Source: Symbiodinium natans | Taxonomy: Eukaryota; Sar; Dinophyceae; Suessiales; Symbiodiniaceae | DNA: 64,000 nucleotides | Assembly (NCBI GenBank): GCA_905221605.1 | Contig: CAJNDS010002151.1 | Span: 477,501 to 541,500 of the forward strand | Direction of reading: 5' to 3' | Shown here: positions 50,439 to 62,069 of the stretch, piece by piece | Numbering within the stretch: the first letter of the stretch is position 1 | Layout: the number at the start of each line of letters is the position of its first letter | The notes under the pieces: model-generated | Seen by the model: the letters and a program-made list of their open reading frames with translations, nothing else | What the model was told of the DNA's origin: nothing | The model's database searches: none | Program-made: the position numbers and the translations under genes

Positions 50439-53400
50439 ATGTCCACGGACACGGGCGCCGCCGCGCACGATGTTTGCCAAGTCGTCAGGACTGCTACAGC
50501 GGAATATAGGGCGGAATAATTACGAATAGTATTCCCTTATAGTCCCTTTGTTTATAAATAGACTCCAATAAACCCCAAAACCCTTTCTAATTGTCAAGGC
50601 CCCTAGAGTACAGCTTTTTGGGTTTGGGGTCTATAGGGCATAGTGGTCGAGGGGCTGTAAGGGCGTGCAAGGTTAAGGCCAAAGAGGGGTAGGCAGGGGC
50701 CCCCCTTTACTTGCCTTTTAGGCTGCTTCAGTTCTTAAGGGCTGATGTGGGGTTCTTCAGGGCTGTTTTGGGAAATATGCACCGCCCCACTTGTGATGAC
50801 TAACCTGTGGTGTAGAGCCCGTCACCTGCGAGGTTGCTCTGAGCGTGCTTTTGCAGAAGGCCTTTTCGGAGCAAACTCCTTGCAGACCCCTAAACCCTAA
50901 ACCCCAAACCCTAAAGCCTAAACCCTGAACCCTAAACCCTAAACCCTAAAAGCCCCCTAAAAGCGCCAAAGCAATCCTTGGGGAGGATCTGCTGGTCCCT
51001 TCTCCTGGGGAACGAGGCAAACTCCTTGTAGACCCCTAAACCCTAAACCCTAAACCCTAAACCCTAAACCCTAAACCCTAAACCCTAGCTCCGGCAAGGA
51101 TCTACTGGTCCCTCCTCCTGGGGAACGTCCTGGAGTGGTACGAGTTTGCCGTGTTCGGCTTCCTGGAGTGCCTTGGTGTTTCGGGCTTAGAATGTCTAGG
51201 GTTCGCGGGGTTTAGGGTTTAGGGTTTAGGGTTTAGGGTTTAGGGTTTAGGGTTTAGGGTTTAGGGTTTAGGGTTTAGGGTAGTTTAGGCCAGTTTAGGG
51301 TTTAGGGTTAGGGTCTGGGGTTTGCTGGGTTTAGGGCTTCTGAAGTACCAAGCAAGCTCTTGACCCCATGTGATCCCTACAGCTGAGGATAGATACCCCT
51401 CATCCCCATCAGGGTATATCCCTAAACCCTAATGTTGGACCCTGTTTAATGTGTTGGCCCCCCCCCCCCCCCTGAACAGTCGAGGCTGGATTTGTCCCTG
51501 TTTAGACGCCCCCGGGGGTTTATATGATTTTAATAGGGAGCAGTTTAGATAAGTTAAAAGGGGCAGCGATGCCCTGCAATCTTTTTGTTGAAGGCGTGCC
51601 GCGTGGAATTTTCTTACGGCGCCCGGACGGTTTGACTTTAAACAGGGACCCCCAAACAGTCAGGGTGTCCTGAATACTTCAGCAAAATTGACATTAAAGA
51701 GGAGGCCCCCACTAAACCGGGTCCAACATTAAACCCTAAACCCTAAACATTTCCCAGGCCCTACTTCCAGAGCAACTTCTTCGATGGTTCTGCCATTACC
51801 ACTTGGCCGGGCAATTCGGGGGCATACAGACCAGCGTCCCTTTCGATTTTAACTTGGGTTTGAACTGTTTGTTGAAGACATCTGTACATGTATATGCTTA
51901 TATGCATGCATGCATGCATGCATGCATGCATGCATGCATGCATGCATTTGTGTTTGTGTCCAAATGTGCAATTGCGCACACATGTATGTTGAAATGTATA
52001 AGTTTGAACTTGTATGTGGGAGGGGGTGGGCTGCAGAAGCAAACTCTACACAGCCGAACTATCAACACAAACCCTGAACCATAAGGCCCCTAAACTCTTA
52101 ACATTCCCCCCTAAACCCTAGACCCTAAGCCCTAAACCCTGAACCCTAAACCCTAAACCCCTGGACAGGCTAGGCTTCGCCTCTACCTTCCTCGCGCGCC
52201 CTTTTGGGGGCGTGGCCGTGGGCCTGGTCGGAGACCTTTTCGGACGCAAGGCGCAAATGGGTAGACATGGGGGGGTTTAGGGGTTAGGGTTTAGGGTTTA
52301 GGGTCTAGGGATTCGAATGGGCAACCGAATACCCCTGATGTCAGACAATGGTGCCTCACGTGGTTAAGGAACATGCCCTAAACTAAATTCGGATCCATAT
52401 TCCAAGCCAGAGTAGTTTCGTGAATGCTTTCCCGGCTGACCTTCATAATCCCCACAAGGTTACAGCGGGATTGGTGTGCCAGGGACTTTGAAATACACCT
52501 GTCCGCTGAATTTTTTGGGAGGGGTCACAAAAACCCTTTAAGGCCTATGCAGGTTCGCCCCTTTTTTCTGGGATACATCGCCAGGAAGAATGCTGAATCC
52601 TAAGCCCTAAACTCTAAACCCCAATACCCTTATCATAAGCCAACGTCGCTCGTTACTGAATTGGTACTGGGATCTTTGTGGAGCTTGGGGAGACCTAAAA
52701 GCCCTAAATCCTACACCCTGCTTCAGCCACCGTGAGAGTCGAAACCCCAAAACCCTAAAACCCTAAACCCTAAACCCTAAACCCTAAACCCTAAACGGGA
52801 TGCTTTGAGGTCTCCACCTTCCTGTCCATCTTCGGAATGCTGCTGCTGGACTGCATAATGGAAGTCTGCGGGTGTCTGGGGGGGAGTGGAGGTAGTGTTC
52901 CCTAAACCCTCAACCCTCAACAAACCGTAAACCCTAGACCCTAAACCCTAAACCCTGAACCCTGAACCCTAAACCCTAAACCCTAAACCCTAGCCCTAAA
53001 CCCTAAACCCTGCAAGCCTCACTCTCCCTAAGCTCAGGATTGGCACGGTTGGTCAGGGCCTCGTACCGACCTACCAGTCGGGCCCTGTGTCCGGCCAAGT
53101 GACTTGGCCTGAGAAATTCTGGGGGGGTTTAGGGTTTGGGTTTAGGGTTTGGGGTTTTGGGTTTGGGGTTTACGGTTTGGGGTTTAGGGTTTGGGGTTTA
53201 GGGATTGGGGTTTTGGGTTTGGGGTTTACGGTTTGCTGTTTAGGGTTTAGGGTTTAGGGTCAGATGTTTAAGGTGATCACCTGTGAGGGCTTGTTGTTTT
53301 TTTGACTTCTTTCGCCAAGAGTTCTCCTGTTCCGCGAAGCTGCAGTTGGCGAAGAAGTCTTCCAATCATCGCAGGGCCCTTCAGCAGCAAGGTTATGTTC

Positions 53401-56400
53401 CATTGCCTCTGCATACATCTTACCTTTTGGCCTTCTTCGGCTTCAACCTAACCTTAAATGAACTCTAAACGTCCAAGCGCCAACCCTAGACCCTAAACCG
53501 TAGACCTCAAGCCCTAGCGTGGCGGGCGACATAGACGGGGTAGGGTTCCCCAAGCCCTAAACCCCAAAACTTGAAAGTCTTGGGAAGGAGGCTGGGACCC
53601 CCTAAACCTTAAACCTTAAACCTTAAACCCTAAACCCTAAACCCTAAACCCTAAACCCTAAACCCTAAACCCTAAACCCTAAACCCTAAACCCTAAACCC
53701 AGTCTGGGACTTGTGGAGTGGAAGTGCGAACCCCAAACCCCAGCCAAGGGGAGCGGAGGGCAGCTGCCCTAATCCTAAACCCGTTACCCCATGTTCACCG
53801 TAAACCCTAAATCACAAAGCTTTGGCTCTTGGCCTAAGACTCCTATAGACCCAACATGGGGTTTAGGGTTTAGGCTATATAGGGTACATAGGGTATATAG
53901 GGTATATAGGGTATATAGGGTATATAGGGTTTAGAGTTTAACGTTTAGGGTACACAGGGTATAGAATATAGGGTTTATAGGGTTTGTAGGGATTATAGGG
54001 TTTTTGGGGTTTAGGAAGATGTGAGCTTAAAACCCCAGCTGAGGTGGGAGTGGTGCTATTGGTTTCCTTGCGACTGCTCCAGGCGCTAGCCCCCCCCCCC
54101 CCATGCCTTCAGAACTGGCTGGTTCAGGGTTTAGGGTTTGGGGTTTGGGGTTTGGGGTTAGGGTTTGGGGTTTGGGGTTTAGGGTTTAGGGGTGCTAAGG
54201 ATGGTTCTGGGCTGAATGCCCCTCAACCTTGCGAAGAAGGGGCCCTGTCAACAGTAGGCATGGCTCAACACTATACTGTAGCGGATAGTTGTGGTGGGGG
54301 GGGCTGGGGCTTTGGTCGGTGTTGTTTTTGGATGACGCCCCTGGGGCTTCCCAGCCGGTTGTGTGCCTTACGTGCGTTCGCATTCTGCGTGTCAGGGCAT
54401 CTGCACTGGCGGTGAGATTGCGGCTGTGTCCACGTACATCACGGAGGTTGGGCCCAAACGATCACTGGCTCGATCCATGGTACTGATCGGCATCACTTGT
54501 CACTTGACTGCCTCAGAAATGTTACAGTTCCAGGAACAGCCGCAAAGCTGAACTAAGTCCCTCTAAGTCCTTCCATCGCCACACATGTAGAAGTTATGAT
54601 GATTCTCCACAGTGTTCACGTTAGGAGTACATAGTTAGTCATATAACTAGGCAGCCCCTAAAGAACCCTTAGACAACTCCTCTGGTCCCTTATAAGGTTC
54701 CCTCCTTTCGTCTCTAGGGTTTAGGGTTTAGGGTTTAGGGTTTAGGGTTTAGGGTTTAGGGTTTAGGGTTTAGAGTCTACAAGGAAGCCGCAGCTCTAAA
54801 GCACTTTACATCGGGCCCCCGTTTCGCAGTGCCCAAACTCCAGGTAACGTGGGCTTCCTCCTGGCCCAGTTCGCCAGCTACCTGACCCTGGAGGCTTCGC
54901 ATCTAGGACCCAGGATTTGCTGCCAAAAGCAACCCAAAAAATCACAACCCTAAACCCTTAACCCTCAACCCTAAACCCTAAACCCTAAACCTAAACCCTA
55001 AACCCAAAACCAAGACCCTAAGCTCCTTATAAACGGAACTTGGCGGTTCGAGCTTGAAGAAGCTGCCCGTGGGGGGTTAGGAAGTTAAGCATGATCGGTT
55101 CAAGGTTTAGGGTTTCAGCTTGAGGATTTTAGGGTTTAGGGTTTAGGTGGAGATCCCAGATTTGGCCCGATATCTTGGTCTAAGGCTTCCGGGTACATTT
55201 CGAGCTTGAGGTTTTAGGGCCTCCGGAGTCTTGCCCTTTTGGGGCCTGAATACCCTAGCCATCAAGAAGGTTCACCTTTTTACACATAGTAGGATTCTAT
55301 ATAGCCAAAAAGGTTAAAGGTTACCTGCCCAGTCCCTACGTACTCTTGCTCCAGGGCCCCACGCCTGCATTGCCCCACTCTGGGAATATCTGGGAGTCGT
55401 AGTTTACACAATATTAGCAGCTAATCTCGGCATATCGTTGGGGTAGTGACCTTGAAGAAACTGGTTTAGGGTTAGGGTTAGGGCTTAGGGTTTAGGGTTT
55501 GGGGTTCGGTTTCCGAGTTAGGATTCACGGTCGCCCTTTCCTCCGCCCCTGTCCGGCAAGGCCTTGGGCGAAGAGGCAGGACTTCATTAGCTAACCCCTA
55601 AACCTAAACCCTAAACCTTGAAACCCGGCCGGTAAGATTCTGGGAGGTCCTTCTACTGGATTCCCGTGGTAAAGGGATTTTGGGTTTAGGGTGTGGGGTT
55701 TGGGGTTGAGACTCCCACCTTCAGGACCGAATGAGCCCTAAAACTCTGGGACCATCTACTGTACCCTCTACTACGATAATCCCTATTCGCGTAGTATGAA
55801 CCCGAAACCCTGTTAGGGTTCGATGTGGTGCTTAAGGTAGTCATGGGGGCTTCAGTGGATCAGATCAGCACAGCCTTTGGGTGACTGCGTGATGTGAGGT
55901 TTAGGCTTGCCTCGCCTGGTAGCACTCGCATCGTAAATGCTAAACCCTTAACCCCTTAAACCCTAAAGCTTGCGTAGCAAGACCCTCGTGGCTGGCACGC
56001 AGAGAGAGAGAGTGCGCGGGGAGGGGGAGACCCTTCCTCAGGCCCCGTAGAAGAAGAAGAAGAAGAAGAAGAAGAAGACGAAGAGAGAGAGAGAACAACA
56101 AAAAAGAGGAGAGAGAAACCCTAAACCCTAACCCTAAACCCTAACTAAGCCCCAAACCCCGACCCCTCTGGAAGGCCATGGCGAGTTGGGGCTGGCGCAT
56201 CCCCTTCCTCTGCGCCCTGGCCCCGGGGCTCGTGGCCACGGCAGGCTTCGGATGCGCATATAATATAGGGTTTTTTAGGTTCAGGGATTAGGGTTTAGGG
56301 TTTAGGGCCCCTTAAAAGGTGAAAACCTCCTTTAACACCCGAAGACCCAATTCAAAAGCCTGAGAACCCCAGCAAGCCTTCACCTAAACCCCTAAGGATT

Positions 56401-59400
56401 CATTCAAGGGTTTTCTTGAAACCGCCATACTTTCTAAGTTTTCTGGGTCTAAGGGTAAACCCTGAACCCTGAACTTCCCTAAGCCCTAAACCCTAAACCC
56501 TAAACCCCAAACCCCAAACCCTAAACCCTATACCCTAAACCCCAAACCCTAAACCCTAAACCCCACACCTTCGGAGGTCGCCGCTGCATCCCGGAGTCGC
56601 GCGAGTTCGAGGAGGCGCGCGAGCGCTCGCTGGCGGCGCCGGGCGAGGCGGCTTGGGGTTTAGGGTTTAGGGTTTGGGGTTTAGGGTTTAGGGCTTGGGG
56701 TTTGGGGGTTTTGGATTTAGGGTTTGGGGTTTGGGAGTTGGGAGTCAGGGTTTTTGGCTTAGGGTGTGTGATGGTTTTGGGTTTTGTACCGGTTTTGGGG
56801 TTGGGGGTTGAATGTTTGTGGGCTTTATAAGGGTTTAGTGGTTCAGGCGTTACGGTATCGAGTTGGCAGCTTTGGGCTTTGAGGGAGTACGTCATCCTCT
56901 AAGTGGGGGGTTTAGGGTTTAGGGTTTAGGGTTTAGGGCTCAGGGTTTAGGGTTTAGGGTTTAGGGTTTAGGGTTTGGGGCCTCAGCATCAAACCACCAA
57001 GCTCGTGGCCGTTTCTGGCAAATGTCACTAGCACTTTTCAGCCTTCAGATTTTAGTTGGCACAGAGTCCAAAATCTTCTAAGGTTCTTTAGGGAGGGGGG
57101 AACCCTAAACCCTAAACCCTAAACCTATTTAGGGAACCTTCGGGAAGCTAAGGGAGCCCTAGGGAGTATTGGGGAGCATTAGGGAACCTTGGGTTACATA
57201 CCCCCCCTTGAACCCCCCCTCCCTTAAGAACCTTGTAAGAATCTCTCATTTGCAAGCGCGTTTTGTTTTGAAGGAGCACCCTCAACCCTGATGTCGGAGG
57301 CTGGGCCCACAGCGAAGATCCGGGCACTGCTTCGCGGGCATCGTGCAGCGCTGCCGCTCTTCTGAGGGTTTGGGGTCTAGGGTCTAGGGTCTAGGGTCTA
57401 GGGTCTAGGGTCTAGGGTCTAGGGTCTAGGGGGTTTAGGGTTTAGGGTTTAGGGTTTAGGGTTTGGGGTTTGGGGTTTAGGGTTTAGGGTTTAGGGTTTA
57501 GGGGTTCGGGTTAGGGTTTAAAGGTCTGCTGTTGCTTCCGTGTTTAATTACGGTGTTGGCCGTGGCGGCGTGTTGCATGCAGTTGCCTATACGTGTGCTT
57601 CGATAAACCTGGCCTACGGGCTGCAGTATTGTGCTGCTCTTCCCCGGCATTTTGTGCCAAGGCTCGTAGGCATCTTCTCTGTGGCTGCAATTGCGGTGGT
57701 GCAGCAGCTTCGACGCAACATGATGCCATTCAAGGCTAATGCCTCACGATGCCCATTGACTCATACATCTCAGGACATTCAGCAGTTTCAATATACACGC
57801 CTCCTGACCTGAGGCAATCCAGAGAGTGGCTTCAAACACATTCATACAGTTAGCTCAGGAGCCAAAGTAATTACCGATATCGTCCCTGCTTGAAGTCCCC
57901 TTCGAATCATCAGGTAGACTTCCCTAAGATGCGCTATTTGAAGAAAGAAAAAGGGGGGGGGGGCCTAGACTCAGCTTCTTTGAATGAGCTCCCACCACAA
58001 GGGTTGCAGAGGAAGTGACCAAGAAACCAAACCCTAAACCCTAAACACCCAGAATATCCCCAAGATGCGCGAAAGTCCTTCCCAACCAACCAGAATCCCA
58101 AGGTACGGTGCCCTGGCGTGGTGCTATGTGCTCCTCAAGGCGGGCGCATCACGTAGATCAAGACCCAGGGTGGGCCCTTATTCCCCTTTTTTAGGGTCAT
58201 AGGGATTGTTGTTTAGGTTTAGGGCTAGGACCGGAGTAAGCCCCCATTCCCTTTTTGGGATTTAAGTTCCCCTGGAGGCTCCTTTCAAACAGGGAACCCT
58301 TTGTGTATTCCTGGGTTGCTGTAAAACGTGTAGGGGGCTGCGTTTGCAGCTCGTTGGGCTTTAGTCAGGGGGTTCAAGAATGGGGCGAGGAAGGGGGTCA
58401 TCCAAATCGTGGGCCTCTTGAATACAAGGTCCCGTAATTCCTAAACCCGAAATCCTAAACCCTCGGGGTGCCCGCCTCAGGTACGCAGAGCGTGTAAGCT
58501 CCGTAACTGCAGGAACAGCCGACTCAAGCAGAGTTCCCCGGCTTCGGGTTTCAAAGGCTAATAGGGTTTAGGGTTTTAGGGTTTAGGGTTTAGAGCTCAG
58601 GGCTCAGGGTCCTAAACCCTAAACCCTAAACCCTAAACCCTAAACCCTAAACCGTTTAGGGTTTAGGGTTTAGGGTTTAGGGTTTAGGGTTTAGGGGAAC
58701 AACCCCCAGCTTCCTGAATCTCCAAATGTCCAGGGCCGCGGGGCCTCGAGCACCAGCCTGATCACAGCTGGGGCTCCTTGGCCCATCGTTTTCGGGGGAT
58801 TTGAGGATCCTGGGGTTTAGGGTTTAGGGTTTAGGGTTTAGGGTTTAGGGTTTAGGGTTTAGGGTTTAGGGTTTAGGGTTTAGGGTTTAGGGTGTAGGGT
58901 TAGGGTTTAGGGCTAGTTACATGGTCCAGTAACATGGGCCCTTAAGAGGGTACCCCTTAAGAAAGAATCCTTCTATACCCTATACAACCCAAGGGTCCAG
59001 ATATCAGAACCCTTTGAAGGAGGTAAGGGGCCATTTTGAGGGACCATGTAACTGCCCTGAGATCTTAGCGGCGCCCCTTCTTCGCCCTTGTGGGTTTCGG
59101 CTTAGGGTTTCTGGAGCTCATAAGGTTAGCAGAGTAGGCGTAATCTTCAACTTTTTTGTGGGGGAAGCATAAGCATAATCCCGATGGAAAATCCCAAAGG
59201 TTAGCCTTTCGTTGCTCGTTTAGGGTTTAGGGTTTAGGGTTTAGGGTTTAGGGTTTAGGGTTTAGGGTTTAGGGTTTAGGGGATACTGGGCAGCTAAAGA
59301 TCAGAGAGTTCAAGCACTTTAGGGTCTTCTTGGCAGCCCAACGGCACCGTGATTTTTGCTCCCTTCATTGGGGCTTCAAGGTCTCGAATGGCAGAACCCC

Positions 59401-62069
59401 TAACCCAAAGGATCCATGTACCCATATAGTATATACTTGGGCCCTAAAGCTACTATATAGGAACCCCTTCAAAGCCCAAGTATATACTATGTAGGTACAT
59501 GGATCCTTAGGGTAAACCTATATAAACCATCAAAAAAAGGTACCCTCACAAGTATTCGATATGGTTGCTGGGCTACCACGATTTTGTCTTGGGCTTAAGG
59601 CTTTTAACGGGCTTGTGGTGGGTTGTCAGGGCAAATTGGGGTTTAAAGTGGCTACATAGGCCGTTTAGGGTCTTCAGAAAGCATCTACGTCTCATGGCTT
59701 TGAGGTTTCTTAGTGGGTGTTTGAGGCTCTTCGGTTTTGGGTTTAGGGTTCAGAGTGTTTAGGATTTGTAGGGTTATGCTTAATACGACTTGTAGGGCTT
59801 AAGGGCCTAAAGGAATAGCAAGTTTTGGAGTGTTTAAAGGCCTTCATCGATTTTTTATGGGTTCGGGTCTGCTGCTGCGCGTCTTGGGGCCAAGGGTTCT
59901 GAGGCAAGATACGGCATGGCATGCCTTTGGAACAACACAAGCCCTAAGCAACGAACACCTGTTTAGCTTCGCGATCCTTAAAACCGCTAAAGCCCCGAGA
60001 CACAAACCCCAAACCCCAAACCCTAAACCCTAAACCCCAAACCCCAAACCCCAAACCCTAAACCCTAAACCCTAAACCCTAAACCCTAAGCCCAGGTAGT
60101 GGCCAGATGTTTGGCGATGATCCTGGCTCCACTGATCGGGTGGCTGGCGGATGCGAAGGCCCTAGGATGCAAAGCCACCGATGTGTAGGAGCCGAACCGT
60201 GTAGGGTTTAGGGTTTGGGGTTTAGGGTTTAGGGTTTAGGGTTTAGGGTTTAGGGTTTAGGGTTTAGGGTTTAGGGTTTAGGGTTTAGGGTTTAGGGTTT
60301 AGGGTTTAACTTGTTGGTTCTTGTCGCGGGGGAGTTAGGGAATTCGGATGTAGAGGCATGTGAGGTACCGAAGTCCCTAACGGCCTGCTGAGAACGAGCA
60401 AGTCAGTGAGTTGGTTGAGGTGTGCGTAGCCTCATGGACAGCAAATGACTGCAATTCTGTTCTCCACATCAAGAATGAAGGCTGTATTGCTGCACAAAGT
60501 GTAGCCACATAGATGTGCGACCTCAGCAAATATAAAGCATCCTCAAGCCCTAAACCCTAAACCTTAAACCCTAAACTAGGACCCGGAGCAGGCCCTTTTT
60601 TCCTTTTTTTGGGTTGGGTTCCCGTATAATCCCCTTAAAACCAAAAAGGGTACCCTTGCTATTCCTAGGTTACTCCTGGGTCGAGTAAACCCTAAACCCT
60701 AAACCGCAAGAAACTCAGCCAGAAAGCATCTGCTGAGGGCGTCGCGTGGGTTCAGCTCATGGGCGCGGTCGTCATGGCTGCTGCTGGTACCTCTGCACAG
60801 CAAGGGAATCCGGCCCGAAACCCTCTAAGACAGCCTCTGCGTGCTGTTGAATGGCCTAAACCTTAAACCCTATAAACCCTAAACCCCTAACCCTAAACCC
60901 GAAATCCTAAACCCTAAACCCTAAACGTGTGTGCTTCAGACTCACTGAGTGGCCCTCGTAAATCTCGTCGGCCCCAAAGGCAAATCGAAAGCAATTCTTT
61001 GAGGAATCCCTCCCAAGCTCATGCGAGAAGGAGTAGTAGTCGATAGAAGTCAGCCTTTTGGTTTTGTTGGGTTTAGGGCCTAAGTTTAGCGTATAGGGAT
61101 AGGCACCAGGCAGTTTCAAAGCTCAATGCTTAGTTCACCCAGGACTCTTGGGCAAGCAGTCAAATTACATACTCCAAACTCCCTCTACTCCCCTAAACCC
61201 TGACTACAACCAAGGCCTTCCTCTCTTCGTGGCCATGCGCCTCCGCGCAGACGATGACGCAGCGGTCGTTGGCTTCTATGGACTGGGCTATGGCGCTGTT
61301 TGGCTCACTTGGAGTTTAGGGTTTAGGGTTTAGGGTTTAGGGTTTAGGCTCATGGTTTGAGTTTCCCATATTGTTTTGGGGTGTGGACGGGTGAATTGGG
61401 GGTTTAGGGGTTTCGGGTTGAGGGCATAGGGCTAAGACGTAGTATTAGCTCGTTGGTTGTTGCTGGTTAGGGACGAGTTTAGCTGTACACATGTACCAAG
61501 AGCAACACTATCTTCAGACGACGACGTAATGTTAGCTGCTTAGTTCCAGAGTCACACTGCCAAGATTTTCCTGGCGACGACGGGCATGGTCTACTTCTTG
61601 TACGTGGTGGAGCTGTTCCCGGTGGAGATTCGGAATCTAGGTAAGCCTTTGGGACATTCTATGTTCTCCCTTGTTGGCTTATTGGGTTTCAGAGGGTCAT
61701 ATTCAGGAATATGTTTCAGAGGATTTTGGGGCCCATCCTAGGAATGTAGGGGTTGGGATGAGCTACAACATTGGCTTCTGCATCTTCGGTGGCTTCTCTC
61801 CCATGATCTTCGAGGCATCCCATGCTGTGGCTTCTTGGGCACCCGGATGCATGCTGTCGCTCGCCGGATGCATCACGGCAGCTACCGTCCTCCTGAGCCT
61901 CCGGCTTGAAAAGCACGGCCTTCTCCGCCTGGCCCACATCCGCCAGGACCCATACTTCCAGTGCCAAAGCAGCAGGAAGTGTGAAGAGCAGCCTGCAGAA
62001 GCTGCCAGGCCCGTGGTAGAGGACCCTGTTGAAGTGAAGGCGGCGGGGCAGTTTCAAGCAATCGTTTAG
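50439..62069 (+). CDS. major facilitator transporter, metabolite:H+ symporter (ProP-like)
   Basis: Exons in order: 50439-50471 (probable start), 50857-50870, 51099-51167, 51758-51805, 52169-52260 (or 52274), 52810-52871, 53038-53098, 54044-54082, 54396-54498, 54844-54893, 56175-56250, 56577-56650, 57318-57363, 57524 to about 57570, [gap], 60096-60158, 60738-60786, 61215-61294, 61550-61640, 61750-62069. Landmarks: LLLGNVLEWYEFAVFGFLEP (helix 1), FLARPFGGVAVGLVGDLFGR (loop 2-3 motif GDxxGRK), LVSLRLLQGICTGGEIAAVS, SWGWRIPFLCALAPG, IPESREFEEARE, APLIGWLAD, and LYVVELFPVEIRNLG before the last helices. This is the shape of the MHS group, which imports small organic acids, betaine or proline with protons. 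The C-tail is acidic and soluble. One or two exons between 57570 and 60096 are not found. The substrate cannot be told. Confidence 0.85.
50995..51129 (+). repeat. tandem duplication of intron start plus exon start in the transporter gene
   Basis: GATCTGCTGGTCCCTTCTCC (from 50989) is a diverged copy of GATCTACTGGTCCCTCCTCC (51099), each followed by TGGGGAACG. The first is then followed by GAGGCAAACTCCTTGTAGAC, a copy of the intron's own start at 50869 (GAGCAAACTCCTTGCAGAC). So about 140 bp running from the intron's 5' end into the next exon is present twice. The true exon is the second, because it continues VLEWYEF. Confidence 0.8.
51431..51730. mobile_element. 300-bp TIR element in a transporter intron
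   Basis: AATGTTGGACCC at 51431 and GGGTCCAACATT ending at 51730 are perfect 12-bp inverted ends, extended by TTTAATGTGTTGGCCCC against GGCCCCCACTAAA. The body has a C run and AACAGTC motifs shared with 48664-48931. It occupies half of the intron 51168-51757 between transmembrane exons. Confidence 0.8.
51901..51947. repeat. ATGC tetranucleotide microsatellite
   Basis: About eleven ATGC units in the intron 51806-52168. ORFs read through it on both strands; both are low-complexity and are not genes. Confidence 0.9.
57370..57432 (+). repeat. TCTAGGG variant array
   Basis: Nine TCTAGGG units are followed by ordinary TTTAGGG units. The uniform change in consecutive units shows local amplification. 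It lies a few bases after the exon ending at 57363. Confidence 0.85.
58610..58696. repeat. CCCTAAA array joined tail-to-tail to a TTTAGGG array
   Basis: Six CCCTAAA units run to about 58652 and six TTTAGGG units follow at once, the junction reading AAACCGTTTAGGG. The two arms can pair over 40 bp. Confidence 0.9.
58813..58915 (+). repeat. TTTAGGG array in a transporter intron
   Basis: About 14 units, following a GC-rich island at 58736-58800 that may be part of an unplaced transporter exon. Confidence 0.85.
59339..59579. mobile_element. TIR element (CTTGGCAGCCCA family), diverged
   Basis: Begins CTTGGCAGCCCAACGGCACC and ends ATGGTTGCTGGGCTACCACG. It contains the whole TIR element 59404-59513 nested inside. 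No matching 4-bp duplication is seen, unlike the two other copies. Confidence 0.6.
59404..59513. mobile_element. TIR element (CCATGTACCTA family), copy 4, nested
   Basis: CCAAAGGATCCATGTACCCA pairs with GTAGGTACATGGATCCTTAGG; the core CTTGGGCCCTAAAGCTACTA equals that at 41443. It sits within 59339-59579, so this family moved later than the host element. Confidence 0.8.
60201..60309 (+). repeat. TTTAGGG array in a transporter intron
   Basis: About 15 units, nearly perfect, in the intron 60159-60737. Confidence 0.9.

Noticed and set aside
56521-56895. Minus-strand ORF rich in Pro/Lys/Asn/Thr
   Set aside because: It is a reading of CCCTAAA-type repeats, like many minus-strand ORFs ending NPKP in this window.
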